Origin: DATJLY01 sp035604195
Lineage (GTDB): Bacteria > Pseudomonadota > Alphaproteobacteria > ATCC43930 > CGMCC-115725
Length of the DNA stretch: 60,052 nt
Reading direction: 5' to 3'
NCBI GenBank assembly: GCA_035604195.1
Contig: DATNIY010000126.1
Coordinates: 1-60,052 of the forward strand
Shown: positions 41,875-50,108 of the stretch, one piece after another
Layout: the number at the start of each line of letters is the position of its first letter
Numbering within the stretch: position 1 is the first letter of the stretch
Made by a program: the position numbers and the translations under genes
Notes under the pieces: model-generated
What the model was told of the DNA's origin: nothing
Databases searched by the model: none
What the model saw: the letters and a program-made list of their open reading frames with translations, nothing else

Positions 41875-43026
41875 TCAAAGTCCCAGCTCCCTGAGAATGG
41901 CGGCGCGGTCGCCATCGAGGTCGGGTGCCGGGTCGCGCATCGGCGGATCGGCGAAGGCGCTGAATTTGAGCGGGTTGCCGGCAAGCCGCAAGGTGCCGGC
42001 CGCCTTGTCCTCGACGGTCACCAGCATGTTGCGCGCCGCCACCTGCGGATGGGCGAGCGCTTGCGCCACGTTGTTGATGGGCCCGCAGGGAATACCCGCC
42101 GGCTCCAGGATCGCGATCCATTGCGCCGTGGTCTTTTGCTTGAGTGCGCGCTCGATCTCGTCTTGGAGGCGCCTTTGGTTTTGCATGCGCAGATCGTTGC
42201 TGCGGTAGAGCGGGCTCGTCGCCAGATCCGGGCGCGCGAGGGTGGCGCAGAATTTCTGGTACAGGTTGTCATTGCCGGCGGCGACGATGAGATTGCCGTC
42301 GGATGTCGCGAAGGCCTGGAAGGGCGTGATGGTGGGGTGGCGCGCGCCCAAGGGGCCGGGGATCTCGTCCAGCACGGTGTAGCGCATGACCGCGTTCTCC
42401 AGCAGCGCGATCTGGCAATCGAGCATGCCGATATCGACCTTGGTCGCCTCGCCCGTGCGCTCGCGGTGGAGGAGGGCGGCATTGACCGCGATCGCGGTAT
42501 AGAGCCCGGCGCCGATGTCGCCGATGGACATGCCGACCCGCGCCGGCGGCTGGCCGGGATATCCCGTGATGCTCATCATCCCGCCCAGCCCCTGCACGAC
42601 CATGTCGTAGGCGGGATATTGCGCATAAGGTCCGGTATGGCCGAAGCCCGAGGCGGCGGCGTAGATCAGCCGCGGATATTTGGGATGCAGCGTCTCCCAG
42701 CCATAGCCGAGCTTTTCCATCGTGCCCGGCCGAAAATTCTCGACCACCACATCGGCCCTGGCGAGGAGAAGCTCGAAGATGCGTTTGTCGGCGGCGCTCT
42801 TGAGATCGAGCGCGATCGATTGCTTGCCGCGGTTGACCGAGGCGAAATAGGCCGATTTGCCGGCGCGGAAGGGGCCATATTCGCGCGCGTCGTCGCCCTT
42901 GCCGGGCGGCTCGACCTTGATCACGCGCGCGCCCATCTCCGCCATCAGCATGGTGCAATAGGGACCGGCGAGGATGCGCGAGACATCGACGACGGTGATG
43001 CCCGAGAGCGGCCCTTTTGCGGGCAT
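41875..43026 (-). CDS. CaiB/BaiF family CoA-transferase (second copy)
   Basis: This 383-residue class III CoA-transferase shows LSGITVVDVSRILAGPYCTMLMAEMG, VIKVEPPGKGDDAREYGPF, SVNRGKQSIALDLKSAAD, VVENFRPGTMEKLGYGWE and YAAASGFGHTGPYAQYPAYDMVVQ with the catalytic Asp. It differs clearly from the CaiB at 21.7-22.9 kb. The ATG at 43026 opens with MPAKGPLSG; the upstream frame is an extension only. It lies just upstream of the aldehyde dehydrogenase and is divergent from the alpha/beta hydrolase. Confidence 0.92.
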   Translation of the reverse strand: MPAKGPLSGITVVDVSRILAGPYCTMLMAEMGARVIKVEPPGKGDDAREYGPFRAGKSAYFASVNRGKQSIALDLKSAADKRIFELLLARADVVVENFRPGTMEKLGYGWETLHPKYPRLIYAAASGFGHTGPYAQYPAYDMVVQGLGGMMSITGYPGQPPARVGMSIGDIGAGLYTAIAVNAALLHRERTGEATKVDIGMLDCQIALLENAVMRYTVLDEIPGPLGARHPTITPFQAFATSDGNLIVAAGNDNLYQKFCATLARPDLATSPLYRSNDLRMQNQRRLQDEIERALKQKTTAQWIAILEPAGIPCGPINNVAQALAHPQVAARNMLVTVEDKAAGTLRLAGNPLKFSAFADPPMRDPAPDLDGDRAAILRELGL

Positions 43027-43126
43027 TGCGGCTTCCCTGTCCGGTTGTCGGCCGGTGGTCTTACCGCACGCCCGCGCCTTCGACAATCGCTTGCGCTCGA
43101 CGCCATGCCTGGGCAATGGTCGGAGC

Positions 43127-43969
43127 ATGATTGAAAGCAGCCTCTTATGCCTCGGGCCGCACGGGTTTCACCGTCTTGCCTATACCGAATGGCCGGGGCC
43201 GCCGCTGGGCCGGACCGTGGTCTGCGTCCACGGCCTCACCCGCAACGGCCGGGATTTCGACTTTCTCGCCGAGCGCCTGGCCGAGCGCTGCCGCATCGTT
43301 TGTCCCGACATGCCCGGCCGCGGCCGCAGCGAATGGCTCCGCCATCCCGAGGATTACGGCTTGCCGCTCTATCTCGGCGATGTCGCGGCGCTCATCGCGC
43401 GCCTCGGCGTCGAGGAGGTCGATTGGGTCGGCACGTCGATGGGCGGCATCATCGGCATGACACTCGCGGCCCTGCCGGGAACGCCGATCCGCCGGCTGGT
43501 GCTGAACGATGTCGGCGCGGTGGTCGCGGCAGAGGGGCTGGCGCGCATCGGCGGCTATGTCGGACGCGACCCGAGCTTTGCCGATCTTACGGCGCTAGAG
43601 GCGGCGCTGCGCCGCATCGCCGCGCCGTTCGGGCCGCTGTCCGACGCGGAATGGCAGCATCTCGCCCTCCACAGCGCCCGGCGCCGGCCCGACGGCACTC
43701 TCGCCCTCGCCTACGATCCGCGCATCGGCGATGCCTTCCACGACCTGCCGGCGCAGGACATCGATTTGTGGGCGACTTGGGATGCGATCCGCTGCCCGAC
43801 ACTGGTGCTGCGCGGCGCCGAGTCGGACGTCCTGCGCAGCGCCGATGCGGCGGCCATGACGCAGCGCGGCCCGCGCGCCCGCCTCGTCGAGCTGCCGGGC
43901 ATTGGCCACGCGCCGGCCCTGATGGCGGATGACCAGACCGCGCTGGTGAGCGACTTCCTTCTGGGCTGA
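43127..43969 (+). CDS. Alpha/beta hydrolase
   Basis: The 280-residue protein has an oxyanion-side motif VVCVHGLTRNGRDFD, nucleophile Ser in WVGTSMGGIIGM, a late acid region (LVLRGAESDVL) and His in ELPGIGHAPALM. No signal peptide is present. It resembles soluble esterases and C-C hydrolases. The substrate is unknown. The methyltransferase gene begins 5 nt after its stop, and these two plus the YheT-type hydrolase form a probable operon. Confidence 0.88.
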   Translation: MIESSLLCLGPHGFHRLAYTEWPGPPLGRTVVCVHGLTRNGRDFDFLAERLAERCRIVCPDMPGRGRSEWLRHPEDYGLPLYLGDVAALIARLGVEEVDWVGTSMGGIIGMTLAALPGTPIRRLVLNDVGAVVAAEGLARIGGYVGRDPSFADLTALEAALRRIAAPFGPLSDAEWQHLALHSARRRPDGTLALAYDPRIGDAFHDLPAQDIDLWATWDAIRCPTLVLRGAESDVLRSADAAAMTQRGPRARLVELPGIGHAPALMADDQTALVSDFLLG

Positions 43970-43974
43970 GCGCG

Positions 43975-44886
43975 TTGGCCGAGTCGCGGGGAATCACGGG
44001 ATATCTCGCGCCCGAAGGGTTCGCCGACGAACTGATCTACGAGCTCGGCGACGCCACGCTCGAGGTGCATGGACGGCTGGTGCTGGCGCAGGGACCGCAG
44101 CGCCCGGTGGCTTGGGCGGCGAATGTCTGGCTCGACCCGGTGCGGCTCGGCATCGCTTCGATCGGCGATGCAGCGAAGCAGCTCCGGGCGATGCAGCGGA
44201 ACTGGGCGCTCTATGGGCACCGCCAGCATCGGCGGGCGGCGCTGATCGCGGAGAAGCTGCCCAAGGTCTCGGCGAAGCCGCTCCGCTTCGGCGATGCCGC
44301 GCCCACGGCGCCGCTCGGCTCCTGGACGCTCCTCGACCGGGATACCTTGCTTGCGGCGCAGCACTGCAGCAGCCCCTTTCCCAACGGCGAGGTCCGCTTC
44401 CTCGAGGACCGGAACGCACCGCCGAGCCGCGCCTATCTCAAGCTTTGGGAGCTGTTCACGGTCTTGGGCGTGCGGCCGCAGGCGGGCGAGCTGTGTCTCG
44501 ACCTCGGCAGCAGTCCGGGCGGCTGGAGCTGGGTGCTGCATGGGCTGGGCGCGCGGGTCGTCAGCGTCGACAAGGCAGCGCTCGACCCGCGCGTCGCGGG
44601 CCTCGCCGGAATCGAGTTTCGCCGCGCCAGCGCCTTCGCGCTCGACCCGCGGAGCTTCGCCAGGGTTGACTGGCTGTTCTCGGATGTTGTCTGCTATCCC
44701 TCGCGCCTTCTGGGCCTCGTCGAGGGGTGGCTCGCGGCGGGGACCTGCCGGCGCTTTGTATGTACGGTCAAGTTCCAGGGGCAGACCGACCATGCGATCG
44801 CCCGTCAGTTCGCGGCCATTCCGGGCTCGCGCCTCGTCCATCTCCACCACAACAAGCACGAGCTGACATGGATCAAGCTTGGCTGA
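43975..44886 (+). CDS. RlmM-like rRNA 2'-O-methyltransferase (FtsJ fold)
   Basis: The 303-residue protein starting at a TTG has the SAM site CLDLGSSPGGWSWVL near residue 180. Asp in WLFSDVVCYP, Lys in RFVCTVKFQG and Glu in NKHELTWIKLG are candidates for the K-D-K-E catalytic set of 2'-O-ribose methyltransferases. It resembles RlmM, which methylates 23S rRNA C2498, but is about 60 residues shorter at its N-terminus. The start is uncertain as no strong ribosome site is seen. Its last 19 nt overlap the next gene. Confidence 0.82.
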   Translation: MAESRGITGYLAPEGFADELIYELGDATLEVHGRLVLAQGPQRPVAWAANVWLDPVRLGIASIGDAAKQLRAMQRNWALYGHRQHRRAALIAEKLPKVSAKPLRFGDAAPTAPLGSWTLLDRDTLLAAQHCSSPFPNGEVRFLEDRNAPPSRAYLKLWELFTVLGVRPQAGELCLDLGSSPGGWSWVLHGLGARVVSVDKAALDPRVAGLAGIEFRRASAFALDPRSFARVDWLFSDVVCYPSRLLGLVEGWLAAGTCRRFVCTVKFQGQTDHAIARQFAAIPGSRLVHLHHNKHELTWIKLG

Positions 44887-45893
44887 GCCAAGCCCCGGCT
44901 CTCGCCGATCTCGGACTTGCCCCTTTCGTCCCGCGCGCGCCGTGGTGGGGCGGCGATCTCCAGACCATGCGCAACTTTCTCGTCCGCGCCCGGGTGCGGC
45001 TCGCGGATCACCCGCACCAGCGGCTCGAACTGCCGCTCGGCGACGGCAGCGGCGATCGGCTCTCGGGCGCGCTCGGCCGGCCCGCCGCGGGCATCGGCGC
45101 GAAGCCGCTCGTCGTTCTCCTCCACGGCTTGAGCGGCGAGGAGACCAGCTTCTACATGCGGCGGACCGCGGCGCATCTGCTGGCCTTGGGCTGGCCGGTG
45201 CTGCGGCTCAATTTGCGCGGCGCGGGCCCGTCGCGCGCTCTGAGCCGCTGGCATTATCATGCCGGGCGCAGCGAGGATTTGGGATTGGCCTTTGCGGCGC
45301 TGCCGAGCGCGCTCGTGGCGCATGGGGTGGTGGCGGCGGGCTATTCGCTCGGCGCCAACATGCTGCTCAAATTCCTGGGCGAGCAGGGCAGGCGGGCGCC
45401 GCTCCGCGCCGCCGTGGCGATTTCGGCGCCGCTCGACCTGGCAGGGACGGCGCGACGGCTCATGCGCCGGCGCAACGCGCTCTATCAATATTACTTGCTC
45501 AAATACATGCGCAAAGAGGCGGTCGCCCCGATCGCCGCGGTGACGGGGGCGGAGCGCCGCGCCATCCTCGCCGCGCGCAGCATCTGGGAGTTCGACGACC
45601 GCTTCAGCGCGCCGCGCAACGGCTTCGCCGGGGCCACGGATTATTACGAGCGCAGCGCCGCCCGGCACTACCTCGCGGGCATCGCGGTGCCGACCCTCGT
45701 CATCCACGCGCTCGACGATCCCTGGATTCCGTCCGAGCCCTATTTGGATTTCGTATGGCGGCGCAACCCGAACCTCATTCCGCTCATCACGGCGCGCGGC
45801 GGGCATGTCGGCTTCGAGGGCGGCGACCGCCGCACCGCCTGGCATGATCTGGCGGTCGCACGCTTCCTCGAAACCTGGGTCAGCCGGCCCTGA
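44868..45893 (+). CDS. YheT-family alpha/beta hydrolase
   Basis: The 341-residue protein shows the YheT/ABHD1-3 pattern: FVPRAPWWGGDLQTM near the start, VVLLHGLSGEETSFYMR, RLNLRGAGPS, nucleophile Ser in AAGYSLGANMLLKFLGEQG, Asp in HALDDPWIPSEPY and His in ITARGGHVGFEGG. Family members act on lipid esters. The ATG lies within the methyltransferase gene end, so translation is coupled. The 3' end overlaps hemB (convergent) by 14 nt. Confidence 0.9.
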   Translation: MDQAWLSQAPALADLGLAPFVPRAPWWGGDLQTMRNFLVRARVRLADHPHQRLELPLGDGSGDRLSGALGRPAAGIGAKPLVVLLHGLSGEETSFYMRRTAAHLLALGWPVLRLNLRGAGPSRALSRWHYHAGRSEDLGLAFAALPSALVAHGVVAAGYSLGANMLLKFLGEQGRRAPLRAAVAISAPLDLAGTARRLMRRRNALYQYYLLKYMRKEAVAPIAAVTGAERRAILAARSIWEFDDRFSAPRNGFAGATDYYERSAARHYLAGIAVPTLVIHALDDPWIPSEPYLDFVWRRNPNLIPLITARGGHVGFEGGDRRTAWHDLAVARFLETWVSRP

Positions 45894-46893
45894 GGCGCTT
45901 CGCCGCCGCCAGCGCCGAATAGGTCAGCACCCCGTCGGCGCCGGCGCGCTTGAAGGCGATGAGCGTCTCCAGGACGACGGAGGGGTCGAGCCAGCCGCGC
46001 TCGATCGCGGCCTGCAGCATCGCGTACTCGCCGCTCACCTGATAGGCATATGTGGGGACCCGGAACTGCTCCTTGACGCGGCGGAGAATGTCGAGATAGG
46101 GCAGGCCGGGCTTCACCATCACCATGTCGGCGCCCTCGGCGAGATCGAGCGCCACTTCGCGCAGCGCCTCGTCGCCATTCGCGGGATCCATCTGATAGCC
46201 GCGCTTGTCGGCCTTGCCCAGCGCCGATTTCGAGCCGACGGCGTCGCGGAACGGGCCATAGAACCCCGAGGCGTATTTCGCCGCATACGACATGATGCGG
46301 ACATGCTCGAAGCCCTTGGCGTCGAGCGTGTCGCGGATGGCGCCGACGCGCCCATCCATCATGTCCGAGGGCGCGATGACATCGGCGCCGGCCTCGGCCT
46401 CGACCAGCGCCTGACGGCAGAGGATCGCCACCGTCTCGTCATTGGCGACATCGCCATGGCGCAGGACGCCGTCATGCCCGTGCGTGGTGAAGGGATCGAG
46501 CGCCACGTCGCACATCACGCCGAGATCGGGATGCGCCGCCTTCGCCGCGCGCACGGCGCGGCAGACCAGATTCTCGGGATTGAGCGCCTCCTCGCCGTCG
46601 GGCGTCTTGCACTCCGGCGGAGTCGCCGGAAAGATGGCGATGAGCGGAACGCCCAAGCCCTTCGCCTCGCCCGCCGCGTCGATCAGCGCCGCAATCGACA
46701 GGCGATCGACGCCGGGCATCGATGCGACCGGCTGGCGCGCCTCCTTGCCGTCATGCACGAAGACCGGCCAAATCAGATCCGCGGGCGTAAGCGCATGTTC
46801 GGCGACGAGGCGCCGCGACCACTCGTCGCGCCGGTTGCGGCGCAAGCGAACGCGCGGATAAGCGCCGAGCGGTTCTATGGGCGAGCGGGCCAA
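45880..46893 (-). CDS. hemB: Delta-aminolevulinic acid dehydratase
   Basis: The 337-residue enzyme joins two 5-aminolevulinate molecules to porphobilinogen in heme synthesis. The Schiff-base lysines lie in MSYAAKYASGFYGPFRDA and MVMVKPGLPYLD. The metal loop reads DVALDPFTTHGHDG, with Ala/Asp where zinc enzymes have three cysteines, as in Mg-dependent alphaproteobacterial forms. No in-frame ATG fits; the TTG at 46893 has GAGG about 8 nt upstream and gives the expected N-terminus (YPRVRLRRNRRDEWSRRL). Confidence 0.95.
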   Translation of the reverse strand: MARSPIEPLGAYPRVRLRRNRRDEWSRRLVAEHALTPADLIWPVFVHDGKEARQPVASMPGVDRLSIAALIDAAGEAKGLGVPLIAIFPATPPECKTPDGEEALNPENLVCRAVRAAKAAHPDLGVMCDVALDPFTTHGHDGVLRHGDVANDETVAILCRQALVEAEAGADVIAPSDMMDGRVGAIRDTLDAKGFEHVRIMSYAAKYASGFYGPFRDAVGSKSALGKADKRGYQMDPANGDEALREVALDLAEGADMVMVKPGLPYLDILRRVKEQFRVPTYAYQVSGEYAMLQAAIERGWLDPSVVLETLIAFKRAGADGVLTYSALAAAKRLRAG

Positions 46894-46976
46894 TGCGATG
46901 CCTCGGAGCAGCGAAACGCTGCTCGCATGATAGGCAGCGCGCGGCAACGTGGCAATCGGACCGCGATCGCACCCGG

Positions 46977-47288
46977 CTATACGACGCGCAGGATCTCCCA
47001 GCGGGAGGAGCCGGAGACCACATAAGGTTCGAGCTCCTGGCCCCATTTCCGGTGCGTTTCGAGCGCGCCGAGCTTCGCCCAGACCTGCTCGAGCTCGGCA
47101 AGGCTGTCGATGCTCCATTCGTGCTCGATCGTCGCCTCGGCCGTGCCGATCGAGCCGGTCAGGAGCCGCCCGTTGCGCTCCGCCCAGCCGGCTTGCGGCG
47201 CGATCTCGCGCGCCCAGTTCTTGAGCATGTCGATGACCTTCTGCTTGTGGCCGAAACGGGCATCGACCCGCCATCGTGCAATGAACAT
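46977..47288 (-). CDS. Small dimeric alpha/beta-barrel-like protein of unknown function
   Basis: The 103-residue cytoplasmic protein starts MFIARWRVDARFGHKQKVIDML and ends WEILRVV. The beta-alpha-beta pattern with regular aromatic residues (HEWSIDSLAELEQVWAKLG) suggests a ferredoxin-like dimeric barrel of the NIPSNAP/ABM kind. GGAGGAGATTCCC precedes the ATG, a strong ribosome site. It stands between hemB and DUF1059, all on the minus strand, and has its own promoter-like region with two inverted repeats. No function can be given. Confidence 0.75.
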   Translation of the reverse strand: MFIARWRVDARFGHKQKVIDMLKNWAREIAPQAGWAERNGRLLTGSIGTAEATIEHEWSIDSLAELEQVWAKLGALETHRKWGQELEPYVVSGSSRWEILRVV

Positions 47289-47306
47289 GGGAATCTCCTC
47301 CGCTCA

Positions 47307-47335
47307 GCCGTCAACTGACGGCGTGCTTCGAGCAC
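47307..47335. promoter_or_regulatory. Two adjacent inverted repeats before the 103-aa gene
   Basis: GCCGTCA-AC-TGACGGC (47307-47322) abuts GTGCT-TCG-AGCAC (47323-47335). They lie 19-47 nt before the ATG, just downstream of a minus-strand TATATT (47343-47348) that could be a -10 box. They may be an operator overlapping the start site or a folded 5' leader. Confidence 0.4.
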
Positions 47336-47410
47336 GAGATTAAATATACTTTTGTCGATACAGATACGCTTAACCCGGCGGCTCGTCCCAGCCGGCGTCA
47401 GGACGAATTT

Positions 47411-47605
47411 TCAGGCGGGCGGCATACCTTCTTTGATTGCCATCTTCAGTTGCCCCCGAAATTCGGGCGTGTCCTTGTGGCCATGGACCACCACCGCATG
47501 CTGCATCGCGACTTCTATCAACTCTTTCTCGCTGTCCGCGGAAATAGCAACCGTGCACTTCGCCTCGCTCGGAAATTGCCGACAGTCGACATACTTGCGC
47601 GCCAT
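47411..47605 (-). CDS. DUF1059 family small protein
   Basis: The 64-residue protein reads MARKYVDCRQFPSEAKCTVAISADSEKELIEVAMQHAV then HGHKDTPEFRGQLKMAIKEG. It matches the DUF1059 family, which has two cysteines in the first 20 residues and a conserved His-Gly-His. Its function is unknown. GAGGAGG precedes the ATG at 47605. It lies 38 nt after the cupin gene and is probably co-transcribed with it. Confidence 0.85.
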   Translation of the reverse strand: MARKYVDCRQFPSEAKCTVAISADSEKELIEVAMQHAVVVHGHKDTPEFRGQLKMAIKEGMPPA

Positions 47606-47643
47606 GATTGCCTCCTCGTGTCTGGTTTTGGGGATCAAAACAC

Positions 47644-48018
47644 CTATCGGGTTTGCTTGGCGTAGTTGCTGGCGCCAAACCAGTCGACCACAACAACGGC
47701 CTCGTCACCGACCACCCATGCGTCATGGCCCTTGGGCAGAGACGTGATGTCCCCTGGGCCAGCGACGAATTCGGTTCCATCGTCCATCCGGATGGCAAGC
47801 TTTCCGGCCACATGATACTGAAAGTGCGGAGCCTCGCAACTCGAGGTCTTGGCGATCGGTTTGACATCACTCGACCATCGCCAACCCGGGTTAAAGACCA
47901 GGCGACCAACCTCCGCGCCGCCGATCGTGAGAATCTCGGCTCTGCCGTTTGGGAAATTCCGAATTTCTTCGGGACTGGTGAATGACTTGTGCTCGGTTTT
48001 CTGATCGGGAGTGGGCAT
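47644..48018 (-). CDS. Cupin-domain protein
   Basis: The 124-residue single-domain cupin includes IGGAEVGRLVFNPGWRWSSDVKP, CEAPHFQYHVAGKLAIRMDDG, FVAGPGDITSLPKGHDAWVVGDE and VVVVDWFG. Only part of the usual metal-binding His/Glu set is visible (His in APHFQYHVAG, His in PKGHDAW). AAGGAG precedes the ATG. It is the first gene of a pair with DUF1059. The DNA here is less GC-rich than the surroundings, and a decayed methyltransferase fragment sits directly upstream. Confidence 0.85.
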   Translation of the reverse strand: MPTPDQKTEHKSFTSPEEIRNFPNGRAEILTIGGAEVGRLVFNPGWRWSSDVKPIAKTSSCEAPHFQYHVAGKLAIRMDDGTEFVAGPGDITSLPKGHDAWVVGDEAVVVVDWFGASNYAKQTR

Positions 48019-48037
48019 CGCTTTCTCCTTGCTTGCG

Positions 48038-48190
48038 CTAGCAATATCGGTCCAGCAACAAGGTCTGGGGCCGAGTACGATCCGCTAATAGCCGATCGCC
48101 CTGCACGATCAGCGCGGCGGACATCGCCGCGCCCATCTCGCCTACCATTTTGCCGACAAGCTCGTTCACTCACGTCTCGTCGATCGCCAT
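48038..48190 (-). pseudogene. Decayed 5' end of a SAM-dependent methyltransferase gene
   Basis: Read from an ATG at 48190, the frame gives MAIDET, an in-frame TGA, then NELVGKMVGEMGAAMSAAL and IVQGDRL. This is very like the N-terminus of class I methyltransferases of the 'GKLVGDLGAAMSAALVVIGDRLGLY' kind. After GDRL the similarity is lost and a TAG follows at 48038, 19 nt before the cupin ATG. The rest of the gene, about 300 codons, is missing. It is probably a deletion remnant, with one stop also in the stump. The assignment is from recall of the family pattern. Confidence 0.5.
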
Positions 48191-48246
48191 GGCTCACCAC
48201 GCGAGATGTCGTGTTGGTTTGAAAATTTGCTTTGGGTCAGGTCTCC

Positions 48247-48264
48247 CTACCTATTGATAGGTAG
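48247..48264. promoter_or_regulatory. Perfect 18-bp palindrome, candidate TetR operator
   Basis: CTACCTAT-TG-ATAGGTAG is a perfect inverted repeat with 8-bp arms, the size and form of TetR-family operators. It lies 57 nt before the methyltransferase stump ATG and 51 nt past the 3' end of the tetR gene. It may have controlled the lost gene and may now affect the cupin/DUF1059 pair. Confidence 0.55.
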
Positions 48265-48314
48265 AGAGATTAAACCTGGCGACCGCCGGCGTCAATCCTT
48301 CTTCGGGCGGCGCT

Positions 48315-48911
48315 CTACCGTGCGGCCCGCGCCGTTTGCGGCTTCATTTGCGCGATGTAGTTCCCGGCCATGGACCTGAAATGCGCCCTGTCGCGCAGGC
48401 CGCGCGCGACGACCATCGCTCCCTCGAGCAGCGCCAGCAGAAGCCGTGCCTGCTCCTTGGCGGGTCCCGAAAAGGAAAACCGCTTGGCCTTGCGCCCCTC
48501 CTCGAGGACGGCGACGAGCCAAGCCTCGGTGTCGCGGAAGAAGCCCTCGACCTCCGCCGCGACGCCTTCCGGCAGCGTCGCGATCTCGGCGCTGAGCATG
48601 CCGCATAGGCAAAGGCGGCTTTCGACTTCGAAAGTCTGCTGAAACAGATCGGCGAATTTCAACAGCCGCTCTACCGCATCCGGCTCGCCTTCCACGATCG
48701 CGTCGAGCTCGGCGCGGAACAGCCGGCGATACCGCGCCGCCAATCTCGCGCCGAGATCGGTCTTGGTGGGAAAATGATAATGGATGCTCGCGGAGCGGAT
48801 GCCGAGCGCCTGGGCGATGTCGCGATAGCTGAAGGCGTTGTAGCCACGCGTCTGAATGAGCCGCTGCGCAGCGTCGAGAATCGCATCGGCCGTCGACTTG
48901 TTCTGGACCAT
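48315..48911 (-). CDS. TetR/AcrR-family transcriptional regulator
   Basis: The 198-residue protein has an N-terminal HTH (ILDAAQRLIQTRGYNAFSYRDIAQALGIRSASIHYHFPTK region) and a helical ligand domain with SRLCLCGMLSAEIATLP, a segment typical of the NemR/AcuR-like group, and two nearby cysteines. It is divergent from the acyl-CoA dehydrogenase/hydrolase/mmsB operon with a 57-bp gap, so it may control that operon, itself, or the gene behind the palindrome at 48247-48264. The ligand is unknown. Confidence 0.9.
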   Translation of the reverse strand: MVQNKSTADAILDAAQRLIQTRGYNAFSYRDIAQALGIRSASIHYHFPTKTDLGARLAARYRRLFRAELDAIVEGEPDAVERLLKFADLFQQTFEVESRLCLCGMLSAEIATLPEGVAAEVEGFFRDTEAWLVAVLEEGRKAKRFSFSGPAKEQARLLLALLEGAMVVARGLRDRAHFRSMAGNYIAQMKPQTARAAR

Positions 48912-48968
48912 GGCGGCCGATCCTAATCCATGTATCATCCGCTCTGCCAGAGGCGCAGCGGGGACGGC

Positions 48969-50108
48969 ATGGATTTCGAGCTTTCCGAAGAGCAGCGCGC
49001 GGTCCAGGAAACGGCGCGGCAATTCGCCGAGGACGAAATGGCGCCGCACGCCGCGCGCTGGGACGAAGACGGCGTCTTTCCCGTTGCGACCCTGCGCGCC
49101 GCCGCCGCTTTGGGCTTCGCCGGCATCTACGTGCGCGAGAGCTCGGGCGGCAGCGGCTTGACCCGGCTCGATGCGGCGCTGGTCTTCGAGGAGCTGGCGG
49201 CGGCTTGCGTCTCGACCGCGGCCTACCTGACCATCCACAACATGGTGGCCTGGATGATCGACCGCTTCGGCGACGATGCCCAGCGCCGCCGCTTCCTGCC
49301 GAAGCTCATGACGATGGAGCATCTGGCGAGCTATTGCCTCACCGAGCCCGGCGCGGGCTCCGACGCGGCCTCGCTTTCGGCGCGCGCCGTGCGGGACGGC
49401 GATCACTACATCGTCAACGGCAGCAAATCCTTCATCTCCGGCGGCGGCGCCGCCGATCTCTATGCCTGCATGCTGCGCACGGGCGGGACGGGCGCGCAGG
49501 GCATCTCCTGCATCCTCGTCGAGAAGGGCGCGCCGGGTCTCTCCTTCGGCCGCAAGGAGCGCAAGCTCGGCTGGAACAGTCAGCCGACGGCGATGGTGAT
49601 CTTCGAGAATTGCCGCGTCCCCGTGGCGAACCGGCTGGGCGCGGAAGGCGACGGCTTCAAGTTCGCGATGATGGGATTGGATGGCGGGCGCATCAACATC
49701 GCCGCCTGCTCCTTGGGCGGCGCGCGGGCCTGCCTCGAGGCGGCGCGGCGGCATCTCGGCGAGCGCCGGCAATTCGGCAAGCCCTTGGCCGAGTTCCAGG
49801 CGCTCCAGTTCAAGCTTGCGGACATGGCGACCGAGCTCGAGGCGGCGCGCCTCATGGTGCATCGCGCCGCCGGCGCGCTCGATGCCGGCGAGGCCGACGC
49901 CACGCTGCGTTGCGCCATGGCCAAGCGCTTCGCCACCGACGCCGCTTTCGCCATCGCCGACGATGCCTTGCAGCTTCACGGTGGTTACGGCTACCTCAAG
50001 GACTTCCCGATCGAGCGCTATCTGCGCGATCTGCGCGTGCACCGGATTCTCGAAGGCACCAACGAGATCATGCGCGTGATCATCGCCCGCCGCCTCCTCG
50101 GCCAATGA
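48969..50108 (+). CDS. Acyl-CoA dehydrogenase, probably isobutyryl-CoA dehydrogenase
   Basis: The 379-residue flavoprotein shows MDFELSEEQRAVQETARQFAEDEMAPHAARWD, SYCLTEPGAGSDAASLSARA, NGSKSFISGGGAADLY and RRQFGKPLAEFQALQFKLADM. The C-terminal segment is LQLHGGYGYLKDFPIERYLRDLRVHRILEGTNEIMRVII. Close resemblance to the ACAD8 group plus the next two genes (HIBYL-CoA hydrolase and mmsB) argues for oxidation of isobutyryl-CoA in valine breakdown. The stop overlaps the next ATG. Confidence 0.9.
   Translation: MDFELSEEQRAVQETARQFAEDEMAPHAARWDEDGVFPVATLRAAAALGFAGIYVRESSGGSGLTRLDAALVFEELAAACVSTAAYLTIHNMVAWMIDRFGDDAQRRRFLPKLMTMEHLASYCLTEPGAGSDAASLSARAVRDGDHYIVNGSKSFISGGGAADLYACMLRTGGTGAQGISCILVEKGAPGLSFGRKERKLGWNSQPTAMVIFENCRVPVANRLGAEGDGFKFAMMGLDGGRINIAACSLGGARACLEAARRHLGERRQFGKPLAEFQALQFKLADMATELEAARLMVHRAAGALDAGEADATLRCAMAKRFATDAAFAIADDALQLHGGYGYLKDFPIERYLRDLRVHRILEGTNEIMRVIIARRLLGQ

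Noticed and set aside
40372..43134. 920-codon plus-strand frame antisense to the aldehyde dehydrogenase and CaiB genes
   Set aside because: Both genes on the other strand have full conserved motifs; the antisense frame is a by-product of high GC3 and shows only low-complexity His/Asp/Arg-rich sequence.
47289..48314. Possible small genomic island around the cupin and DUF1059 genes
   Set aside because: The DNA looks somewhat less GC-rich and holds a gene remnant, but there is no integrase, tRNA, repeat pair or insertion sequence to support an island.
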